A stretch of 18,499 nucleotides of DNA, taken from JAZRWQ01 sp045599805. Lineage in GTDB: Bacteria > Bacillota > Clostridia > Oscillospirales > UMGS1783. Under the pieces are notes generated by a model that was not told the DNA's origin, did no database searches, and saw only the letters and a program-made list of their open reading frames with translations. Made by a program: the position numbers and the translations under genes. Shown here piece by piece: positions 1 through 6,000 of this stretch (positions within the stretch are counted from its first letter, which is position 1; every line of letters starts with the position of its first letter). The DNA is taken from contig JAZRWQ010000006.1 in assembly GCA_045599805.1 (NCBI GenBank), positions 1 through 18,499 on the forward strand. The letters are read 5' to 3'.

Positions 1-96
1 AGGACAAGATCGATTTCTGAGCGAACGGACACCGACGGCGTAATGAATACCGAAAAACCTGTGAAGAGGATTTTTGATGTGCTCCCTGTCAAGTAG
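1..96 (+). other. Open frame entering from the window edge, stopped inside the IS end; identity unknown
   Basis: Frame 1 is open from the first base to a TAG at 94-96, about 31 codons. The last codons lie inside the terminal-repeat-like end of the insertion sequence (75-99), so the stop is supplied by the element. This fits a gene whose 3' end was cut by the insertion, but the stretch is short, shows no recognisable motif and could be open by chance. I do not recognise the peptide. The opposite strand of 1-74 is also open in one frame, so even the coding strand is uncertain. Confidence 0.15.
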
Positions 97-99
97 ACA
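75..99 (-). repeat. Right terminal inverted repeat of the IS3-family remnant (candidate)
   Basis: On the minus strand the sequence reads TGTCTACTTGACAGGGAGCA and continues to end in ...CATCA. It lies 70 bp after the transposase stop. Its layout resembles the usual IS3-group end, in which a TGTC...-type inner part is followed by a G-rich stretch and a terminal CA. The partner end is lost, so the exact terminus and any 3-4 bp target duplication cannot be confirmed. Confidence 0.5.
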
Positions 100-134
100 G
101 ACGAAAAAACAAAAACTTTATTGAATAAACTTAG

Positions 135-166
135 ATTCCACCCCTGCTGCGCAGCAGGGGTGGAAT
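135..166. repeat. 32-bp perfect palindrome, 16-bp arms without spacer
   Basis: ATTCCACCCCTGCTGC (135-150) is followed directly by its exact reverse complement (151-166). It sits three bases beyond the transposase stop codon, inside the IS remnant. As RNA it would form a very stable GC-rich hairpin. The minus strand carries T-rich sequence further downstream rather than an immediate T tract, so it may act as a transcription barrier for the transposase or protect the element from outside transcription. A second small hairpin, GCGGC-GAAA-GCCGC (173-186), lies in the last transposase codons. Confidence 0.7.
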
Positions 167-168
167 TT

Positions 169-682
169 TCACGCGGCGAAAGCCGCATGGAATTCCATCG
201 GTGTCATACAATGCAGTTTGAATTGGTATCTCTTTGTGTTGTAGAAACGGATATAGTTTTCAATTGCGTGAACCAAATCTTCACGGTCGGTAAATTTTCT
301 CAAATAATACATTTCGAATTTGAGAATACCCCAATATCCTTCCATTGGACCGTTGTCAATACATCTACCTACTCTTGACATACTCTGCCGCATACCGGCA
401 TCCATAAGTTTTTTGGTGAAATGTTTTGCTTGTGTACTGAAAACCTCTGTCGCTGTGAAACAGCGGATGCGCGTTGGGATTAAGTGCGACTGCTTCATCA
501 AAGGTCTTGAATACAAGTTCGTTGTTGTTACTGTCTCCGATCTTGTACGCCACGATCCGTCTGTCATAGAGGTCGAGAATTGCACTCAAATAGATTTTCT
601 TTATCTCCGCTCCAACATAGTACTTGAATCCCGTCACATCTGTCAGCCACTTTTCATTCGGTGCGTCCGCAGTAAACTTAAA
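169..682 (-). pseudogene. IS3-family transposase orfB, C-terminal part, frameshifted and 5'-truncated
   Basis: This encodes the DDE integrase-core half of an IS3/IS150-type transposase, which would catalyse strand cleavage and transfer. It begins in the conserved FTADAPNEKWLTDVTGF region containing the first catalytic Asp, continues through the SDRGFQYTSK region with the second Asp, and then breaks frame. The second frame resumes with KHFTKKLMDAG, SMSRVGRCIDNGPMEGYW (catalytic Glu shortly after) and the usual YNTKRYQ...MTPMEF C-terminus. The break maps to the A4 run at 424-427 (minus strand), where one extra A explains the shift. Everything upstream of about residue 110 of a normal orfB is absent. 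The truncation plus the frameshift make it a pseudogene; a programmed frameshift is unlikely because IS3 shifts between orfA and orfB, not inside the catalytic core. Confidence 0.85.
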
Positions 683-726
683 TCAAAGAATATAATAAAA
701 ACCATATTTATTGTCGTAAAATGCAC

Positions 727-754
727 TTGAAAAGATGTTGAACTATGCTATACT
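727..754 (+). promoter_or_regulatory. Sigma-A-type promoter for the GH2 gene
   Basis: TTGAAA at 727-732, a 16-bp spacer and TATACT at 749-754 give a good -35/-10 pair. Transcription would start near 761, followed by the AAGGAGAAG ribosome binding site at 771-779 and the ATG at 785. No operator repeat is evident between the IS breakpoint and the gene. Confidence 0.65.
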
Positions 755-784
755 GGATATATAAATTCCGAAGGAGAAGTTATT

Positions 785-3670
785 ATGAATTTGAAATCAC
801 AATCTCTTAACGGCAAATGGGAAATCATTTCCGATGAAGGCGAAAGCTTAATAAGCGGTTTTGAGGGCGGTAAGGAAATATCCGTGCCCGGCTCGATAGC
901 CATGGTGTATGACACCGTAGGCGGTGTTTACTGGTATCAGAAGAAATTTACCGCTGCCGTTACGGGCCGGCGCTATTTCGTTAATTTTGCCGGCGTTGAA
1001 TATCTTTGCGACGTTTATCTCAACGGCGAATTCATCGGCAGACACGAGGGCAAGGACACCCATTTCACCATGGAGGCAACAAAAGCCATTAAGACAGGCG
1101 AGGAAAACCTTCTCGTTGTAAGAGTTGTATATCCCATACCCGGCTATGTTGTAGAGGGCTTTGACGGAAGAGATGTTCTCGGCAAAACGATAGGCGGCGG
1201 TATTTACGGTGATGTAAATCTCTCCGTAAGCGGCAAGGCGTACGTTAAGTACTTCCAGGCTTACGGCAATATACATACCGGCAATATCGAAATCACCCCC
1301 GTTATCGACGGTCCCGTTTCCCGCTATGAGGCTGAAATCTGGGATAACCGCGGCGGCATAAGAAGCGATGCCGTTTGCTTTGAGGGCGAGATAGCAGGTC
1401 AGCTTTTCTTCCCCATCGAAAATCCCCGATTCTGGAGTCCCGAAAGCCCTAATCTTTACAATATTATATTCAGAATTTACGATGAGGACGGCAAGCTTTC
1501 CGATACATACAGAGTACGCACGGGTTTCAGAGAATTCCGTGTTGATGATGACGGCTCCTTTATGCTCAACGGCAAGCGCATACTTTTAAAGTGCGCTCAC
1601 GGCGGCTGCCATACCATAACCTTGCCTTCCACTGCCGACGGCGGTATTGCCGAAGCAAAGAACTTTGTCATTCAGATGAAGGCGGCAGGCTTTAACTGCA
1701 TAAGATATCTGCAGTCCATCTTTACCACTCAGGTATTTGACCTTTGCGACGAAATGGGCCTTATGGTATATCAGGAGCACGGCTCCTCCTGGCTGCCCAA
1801 CGGCTATCCCGTTGTAATGGCATCCGAAGGAAGACAACCCGAGGGCGAGGTTGAAAGAAAATTCTATAACGACCTTACGCAGCAGATTTTAGAGGACCGC
1901 AATCATCCTTCCATCGTTATGTGGGGACTTTTAAACGAAACGGTTTACTGCCGTCGTTACGAAGCCGCAAGAGCCGCCCTGCCCATCGTAAGAGCGCTCG
2001 ACAAGACACGCCTTGTGCTTTTAAGCTCCGGCAGCTGGGATGCCGATCTGGATAACGGCTCGGTTTGCAACCCCTTCTCCAATAACTGGGAATGCCTCTG
2101 GGGCGAAGAGGGCACCGATCATCAGTCGGTACAGCTTTTTGAAGATAAGGCCATGCGCCGCAACAATACCAGTGAGAGTATGCCCTTTATTGCCGCCGGT
2201 TACTATACCGGTGCAGGCGATGTTCATTGCTATCCCTGCGCGCAGGTAAATACTTTGTATTTCGACTGGATGGAAAAACTGGGCAGCGGTGCTCATCCCG
2301 TATTCCTTTCCGAGTACGGTATAGGCAGCTTGTTCAACTATCCGGCGCTTGCACGCCGTCTTGAAAGCATGGAGCTTTCCCGGCAGGATAACCGCCAGTA
2401 TATTCAGGCTCACAACAATCAGGATACAATAAAGAAGTTTATTTCCGATTTTAAACTGGAAAACGTATATCCCACCCCCTTCGATCTCATTGAAGACAGC
2501 TACCGTGAACAGACCAAGTACCGCGAGCAGACCTTCTCCATGATTCGTTCCAATCCCCGTATTATAGGCTATTCCATGACCGCCGTACAGGACCATGGCT
2601 TTGCCGGTGAAGGCTTCCTCGGTCTTCAGGGCGAATATAAGCCGGGCGCAATGGAAACCATGCAGGAGGGCTGGGCACCCTTACGCTGGTGTCTGCTTAC
2701 CAATCCCACCCACGCGTATGCCGATGAGCCTATAAGACTGCGCTGCGTACTTGCGGATGAGGATGTTTTAAAGCCCGGTATCTCCTATCCCATAAGCCTT
2801 AAGATATACAACGGCGAAACCACGGTTTGGCACAAAAAGCTGCATCTCAAGCTTTCCGAACGCCCCGATGGCAAAAAGCAGTCGCTTGCGCATACCATTT
2901 ATGATAAGACAATAACGATAGAGGGGCTCACTCCCGGCAAGTGGACATTCTCGGCAGAGCTTGAAAAAGGCGGCTATGCAAGAGGCGGCAAGGTGGTATT
3001 CGACGTTTCCGCCAAAGAAGAATTACCCGTTCTTACAAAGGAAATCTTCGCCGCAGGCGAATTTACCCCCGAGGTAACCGAATTCTTATTGAATCAGGGC
3101 ATAACCCTTAAACCCTATACCGAGGGCAGCTGCGAAAGCATTATTGTAGGCAAGCTTAAGGATAAGGAAATCTGGGATAACGTATATAACGCGATAAACG
3201 GCGGCGCAAAGGCACTCTTCCTTGATCCGTATGCGCTTACCGAAGAGGGCGAAAGATACGCATATCTCGATGAGAAAAAACCTGCAGTTTATTTGAGACG
3301 TGAGGACGGCTCGAACGTAAACCTCGTTTCCAACTGGGAGTGGCTGTATCACCGTGTTCCCATCTGCCGTCCCGGCGAGCTTACAAAAACGGTGCAGGCA
3401 AAAGGCATACTCGATCAGAACTACTACAATAACGTGCTCGATCAGATATACTTCGATATGGAAACTCTGCCCGATGATCCGTCCGTTATGGCATTTGAAA
3501 TGGACGTTACCGCATCAAGCGGTGTCGGCGCGCTTATAGGAAATATGCTCGGCAGAATAAACTACGGCGCAGGCAGCTATATTTACAACTGCCTTGACAT
3601 AATAGGAAATATCGGTCAGCCAGCCGCAGATAAGCTGCTCATGAACTTTATAGATCAGATAACCGAATAA
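785..3670 (+). CDS. Glycoside hydrolase family 2 protein (beta-galactosidase/glucuronidase/mannosidase-like)
   Basis: This is a 961-residue exo-acting retaining glycosidase of clan GH-A; it has no signal peptide, so it is probably cytoplasmic. The order is an N-terminal jelly-roll sugar-binding domain (about 1-155), an immunoglobulin-like domain (about 155-250) and a TIM barrel (about 255-600). The acid/base is Glu385 in RNHPSIVMWGLLNE and the nucleophile is Glu510 in VFLSEYG. The usual RGxNxHE stretch at the barrel entry is replaced by LKCAHGGCH, so substrate cannot be named. After a beta-sandwich (about 640-740), residues 743-961 form an extra alpha/beta domain ending in GSYIYNCLDIIGNIGQPAADKL-type sequence, reminiscent of GATase/ThuA-like tails in some glycosidases. 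It is monocistronic: its own promoter lies upstream and a hairpin follows the stop. The start is fixed by AAGGAGAAG five bases upstream. The gene sits next to a broken IS. The family is certain; the substrate is unknown. Confidence 0.92.
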   Translation: MNLKSQSLNGKWEIISDEGESLISGFEGGKEISVPGSIAMVYDTVGGVYWYQKKFTAAVTGRRYFVNFAGVEYLCDVYLNGEFIGRHEGKDTHFTMEATKAIKTGEENLLVVRVVYPIPGYVVEGFDGRDVLGKTIGGGIYGDVNLSVSGKAYVKYFQAYGNIHTGNIEITPVIDGPVSRYEAEIWDNRGGIRSDAVCFEGEIAGQLFFPIENPRFWSPESPNLYNIIFRIYDEDGKLSDTYRVRTGFREFRVDDDGSFMLNGKRILLKCAHGGCHTITLPSTADGGIAEAKNFVIQMKAAGFNCIRYLQSIFTTQVFDLCDEMGLMVYQEHGSSWLPNGYPVVMASEGRQPEGEVERKFYNDLTQQILEDRNHPSIVMWGLLNETVYCRRYEAARAALPIVRALDKTRLVLLSSGSWDADLDNGSVCNPFSNNWECLWGEEGTDHQSVQLFEDKAMRRNNTSESMPFIAAGYYTGAGDVHCYPCAQVNTLYFDWMEKLGSGAHPVFLSEYGIGSLFNYPALARRLESMELSRQDNRQYIQAHNNQDTIKKFISDFKLENVYPTPFDLIEDSYREQTKYREQTFSMIRSNPRIIGYSMTAVQDHGFAGEGFLGLQGEYKPGAMETMQEGWAPLRWCLLTNPTHAYADEPIRLRCVLADEDVLKPGISYPISLKIYNGETTVWHKKLHLKLSERPDGKKQSLAHTIYDKTITIEGLTPGKWTFSAELEKGGYARGGKVVFDVSAKEELPVLTKEIFAAGEFTPEVTEFLLNQGITLKPYTEGSCESIIVGKLKDKEIWDNVYNAINGGAKALFLDPYALTEEGERYAYLDEKKPAVYLRREDGSNVNLVSNWEWLYHRVPICRPGELTKTVQAKGILDQNYYNNVLDQIYFDMETLPDDPSVMAFEMDVTASSGVGALIGNMLGRINYGAGSYIYNCLDIIGNIGQPAADKLLMNFIDQITE

Positions 3671-3672
3671 TT

Positions 3673-3715
3673 AAAAGGAAACGGCATACCGTAAGCGGTA
3701 TGCCGTTTCCTTTTT
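3673..3715. terminator. Bidirectional rho-independent terminator between GH2 and malic enzyme genes
   Basis: A 19-bp perfect stem (3673-3691 with 3696-3714) and a 4-base loop starts two bases after the GH2 stop. It has a T5 run on the plus strand and an A4 run that gives T4 on the minus strand. It can serve both the GH2 gene and the convergent malic enzyme gene ending at 3753. Confidence 0.9.
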
Positions 3716-3752
3716 GAATTTTGATAGGAACTGAATATAAAAATTAGGAGTG

Positions 3753-4925
3753 TTATTTTCGTGCCTGTCCGGTTTTTGCCGCCGCAAGAGAAACTGCCTT
3801 TGCAACGGCAGGAGCAACCCTTTCATCGAATACCGATGGGATTATGTATTCAGGGCAAATCTCGTCATCCGCTATGATGTTGGCTATGGCAAGCGCCGCC
3901 GCAAGCTTCATCTCCTTATTTATCGAGACGGCTTTTACGTCAAGCGCGCCGCGGAATATACCGGGGAAGGCGAGCACATTGTTTATCTGATTGGGAAAAT
4001 CGCTTCTGCCCGTGCCCATGACGCGCACCCCTGCCTGTATCGCCTCATCGTACATGATTTCGGGCGTGGGATTTGCCAGAGCAAAAACTACCGGATCGGT
4101 TGCCATGGTGGCTATCATTTCCTTTGTAAGCACTCCGGGTACCGAAACGCCTATAAATACATCCGCGCCTATTATGGCATCGGTAAGAGTGCCCTTTATG
4201 CCGCCGGGATTCGTTATGCGGCAAAGCTCTCTTTTATGCGGCGTCATGTTGTCGCGCGTTTTGTGCAGTATGCCCTTCGAGTCGCAGGCAACTATGTGAC
4301 GCACACCGGATGAGTAGAGCATTTTGATGATAGCCGTACCGGCACTGCCCGGTCCGTTAACAACCACCTTTATATCACTTAAAGTTTTATGCACGATTTT
4401 TAAAGCATTGAAAAGCGCCGCCGTTACAACTATTGCCGTGCCGTGCTGGTCGTCGTGAAATACGGGTATGTCAAGCTCTTTCTGCAGCCGGCTTTCTATT
4501 TCAAAGCATTTGGGCGCGGAGATGTCTTCAAGATTTATTCCGCCGAAAACGGGTGCGATGTTTTTCACCGTGCGTATTATATCTTCCGTTTCGGTGGAGT
4601 CAAGGCAAATGGGTATGGCATCAACGCCGCCGAACTTTTTGAAAAGAAGCGATTTACCCTCCATTACGGGTATTGCCGCCTTGGGACCTATGTTGCCCAG
4701 CCCCAGCACGGCGCTTCCGTCGCTCACAACTGCTATCGTATTGCCCTTAACGGTATAGTCGTAGGCTTTCGATTCGGCATGCTGGATTTCAATGCAGGGC
4801 TGCGCAACGCCGGGCGTATAGGCGCAGCTTAAATCGTCGGGAGTGTCAAGGGGTAATTTACCGCAGATTTCTATCTTTCCTTTGTGAAGCTTATGCATTT
4901 CAAGTGATTTTTGAAAATAGTCCAT
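3753..4925 (-). CDS. NAD(P)-dependent malic enzyme (malate dehydrogenase, oxaloacetate-decarboxylating)
   Basis: The enzyme oxidatively decarboxylates L-malate to pyruvate and CO2 in the cytoplasm, reducing NAD(P)+. The 390-residue length is that of the small bacterial malic enzymes, without the phosphotransacetylase-like tail of MaeB proteins. Visible motifs are AYTPGVA (catalytic Tyr36), SDGSAVLGLGNIGP, the EGKSLLFKKFGG lysine (Lys91), GGINLEDISAPKCFEIE (metal-binding Glu133/Asp134), FHDDQHGTAIV, the NGPGSAG nucleotide loop (190-196) and GRSDFPNQINNVLAFPGIFRGALD near 310-330. An acidic residue at the end of beta-2 (ACDSKG) favours NAD over NADP; this is inference. GGAGGC lies six bases before the ATG. 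The gene is divergent from a LysR regulator across about 145 bp, the classic arrangement for regulator and target, as with MleR in lactic acid bacteria. It is monocistronic. Confidence 0.95.
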   Translation of the reverse strand: MDYFQKSLEMHKLHKGKIEICGKLPLDTPDDLSCAYTPGVAQPCIEIQHAESKAYDYTVKGNTIAVVSDGSAVLGLGNIGPKAAIPVMEGKSLLFKKFGGVDAIPICLDSTETEDIIRTVKNIAPVFGGINLEDISAPKCFEIESRLQKELDIPVFHDDQHGTAIVVTAALFNALKIVHKTLSDIKVVVNGPGSAGTAIIKMLYSSGVRHIVACDSKGILHKTRDNMTPHKRELCRITNPGGIKGTLTDAIIGADVFIGVSVPGVLTKEMIATMATDPVVFALANPTPEIMYDEAIQAGVRVMGTGRSDFPNQINNVLAFPGIFRGALDVKAVSINKEMKLAAALAIANIIADDEICPEYIIPSVFDERVAPAVAKAVSLAAAKTGQARK

Positions 4926-4951
4926 AACTGCCTCCGTTTTTATCTGATTCC

Positions 4952-4980
4952 ACTATACAATAGCTTATCATCAAATAAAA
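4952..4980 (-). promoter_or_regulatory. Candidate malic-enzyme promoter with weak -35
   Basis: On the minus strand TATAGT (4952-4957) is preceded at 17 bp by TTTTAT (4975-4980), a poor -35. A good -10 with a poor -35 fits a promoter needing an activator such as the divergent LysR protein. The leader to the ATG at 4925 would be about 20 nt. Confidence 0.4.
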
Positions 4981-4991
4981 ATACTAAAAAT

Positions 4992-5004
4992 CTATTATCC
5001 ATAG
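4992..5004. promoter_or_regulatory. Candidate LysR-type binding dyad (CTAT-N5-ATAG)
   Basis: CTAT (4992-4995) and ATAG (5001-5004) form an AT-rich dyad that also fits a T-N11-A pattern (T4991 to A5003). It lies about 12 bp upstream of the candidate malic-enzyme -35, a normal activation position. A related pair, CTATAC (5012-5017) and GTATAG (5045-5050), flanks the lysR promoter and could mediate autorepression. The dyads are short and could be chance in AT-rich sequence. Confidence 0.3.
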
Positions 5005-5022
5005 TTTTTTCCTATACCCCGA

Positions 5023-5051
5023 TTGCAAAGGTAAAGGACATGTGGTATAGT
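5023..5051 (+). promoter_or_regulatory. Sigma-A-type promoter for the LysR gene
   Basis: TTGCAA (5023-5028), a 17-bp spacer and TATAGT (5046-5051) form a strong promoter. Transcription would begin near 5058, just at the GGAGGGG ribosome binding site, leaving a leader of about 13 nt. This placement excludes the upstream GTG at 5053 as the translation start. Confidence 0.65.
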
Positions 5052-5070
5052 AGTGGCGGAGGGGATAAAA

Positions 5071-5952
5071 TTGACCATATCACAGCTTAAATATTTTATA
5101 GAGGTATGCCGCTGGGGCAATATTACAAAGGCATCTCAGGAGCTTCATATATCACAGCCGTCGGTTTCGGCATCTATAAAGGAGCTTGAAAATGAATTCG
5201 GCGTGCTTTTGTTCCAGAGGGTGAACGGCAGACTGCGTATAACCGAAGAGGGACGCTTTTTCCTTATCCGCGCCTATAAGCTTGTGGATTCCTGCAACCG
5301 CCTTGAAAGCCTTATGAAAGGAAGCGGCTCGGAGAAGAAAAAGATATCCATAGGACTTACTCCCATGATAGCCACCTCGATATTTCCCTCGCTTTACGAT
5401 GAATTCATGAAGCAATATCCCGATACCGAGTTTGAGATAGAGGAGCGAGGCTCGTCCGCCGTGCACGATAAGCTGGCATCGGAGGAAATAGATGTTGCCA
5501 TTGCGCTTTTATCTGCGCTTGACGGCAGCGCTTTTTTTACGCGCGTGTTGTACAGTACGGAATTTTGTCTTTGCGTAAGCCGAAATCATCCGCTGTCAAG
5601 GCTGGACAGGGCGGATATATCCGATTTGAAAAACGTTCCGCTTGCCCTCCTTTCGGGAAACACATATCATTCACAGGTGCTCCTTAACCGTTTTGAAAAG
5701 CAGGGGATAGTTCCCGATATTGTACTGCGGTCAAATCAGCTTCAAACGATACAGCGCACGGTATCTCAGGGAGAGGCATGCACCTTCCTTTTGAAAGAAG
5801 CGGTAAAGCCGATAAAGGATGCCGTTGCCGTGCCGCTTCGTGAGCCCATACCGGTAGATATCGCGCTTTTATGGGGCAGGCATACCTCCAATAATCGCCG
5901 CGCATCCGATTTTATCGGTTTTGTAAAGAATAAGTATTCAGCTTTCGTTTGA
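5071..5952 (+). CDS. LysR-family transcriptional regulator
   Basis: This 293-residue regulator has the standard LysR layout: an N-terminal winged helix-turn-helix (about 2-60; NITKASQELHISQPSVSASIKELE) and a periplasmic-binding-like effector domain (about 85-293), starting ISIGLTPMIATSIFPSLYDEF. I choose TTG at 5071 as the start. GGAGGGG (5058-5064) lies six bases before it, the protein then begins MTISQLKYFIEV as LysR proteins do, and the predicted transcription start lies downstream of the alternative GTG at 5053. Divergence from the malic enzyme gene suggests that it controls that gene and probably itself, with malate or a related acid as inducer; this is inference. The TGA stop overlaps the -35 box of the next gene's promoter. 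Confidence 0.93.
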   Translation: MTISQLKYFIEVCRWGNITKASQELHISQPSVSASIKELENEFGVLLFQRVNGRLRITEEGRFFLIRAYKLVDSCNRLESLMKGSGSEKKKISIGLTPMIATSIFPSLYDEFMKQYPDTEFEIEERGSSAVHDKLASEEIDVAIALLSALDGSAFFTRVLYSTEFCLCVSRNHPLSRLDRADISDLKNVPLALLSGNTYHSQVLLNRFEKQGIVPDIVLRSNQLQTIQRTVSQGEACTFLLKEAVKPIKDAVAVPLREPIPVDIALLWGRHTSNNRRASDFIGFVKNKYSAFV

Positions 5953-5977
5953 CATACGATGTCTGTATTGGTATAAT
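5949..5977 (+). promoter_or_regulatory. Perfect consensus sigma-A promoter (TTGACA-17-TATAAT)
   Basis: TTGACA at 5949-5954 and TATAAT at 5972-5977 are separated by exactly 17 bp. The -35 box overlaps the last codons and stop of the LysR gene. The AGGAGG ribosome binding site (5987-5992) lies just after the expected start point near 5984, so the downstream secreted protein should be highly transcribed. Confidence 0.85.
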
Positions 5978-6000
5978 TATATAGATAGGAGGCGGCATAT

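Larger units (their letters stand above)
75..682 (-). mobile_element. Decayed IS3-family insertion sequence remnant
   Basis: The remnant runs from a terminal-repeat-like end at 75-99 through the 3' part of an orfB-type DDE transposase read on the minus strand. Recognisable transposase homology stops at about 682, where an in-frame TGA (683-685) and unrelated AT-rich sequence follow. The left end, orfA and the N-terminal half of orfB are missing, and no second terminal repeat is visible between 683 and 785. The element is therefore immobile by itself. Its breakpoint lies only about 45 bp from the promoter of the downstream GH2 gene. Assignment to IS3 (IS150-like group) rests on the transposase motifs, not on a database match. 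Confidence 0.75.

Noticed and set aside
365..585. Programmed frameshift in the IS transposase
   Set aside because: IS3 elements shift between orfA and orfB, not inside the catalytic core, and the 5' half of the gene is missing, so decay is the simpler reading.
2021..2596. 191-codon minus-strand frame opposite the GH2 catalytic region
   Set aside because: It lies entirely within a well-supported enzyme gene and shows no motif or initiation signal.
5053..5070. Upstream GTG start for the LysR gene
   Set aside because: It would place the ribosome binding site inside the coding region and lies before the predicted transcription start; LysR homology starts after the TTG.
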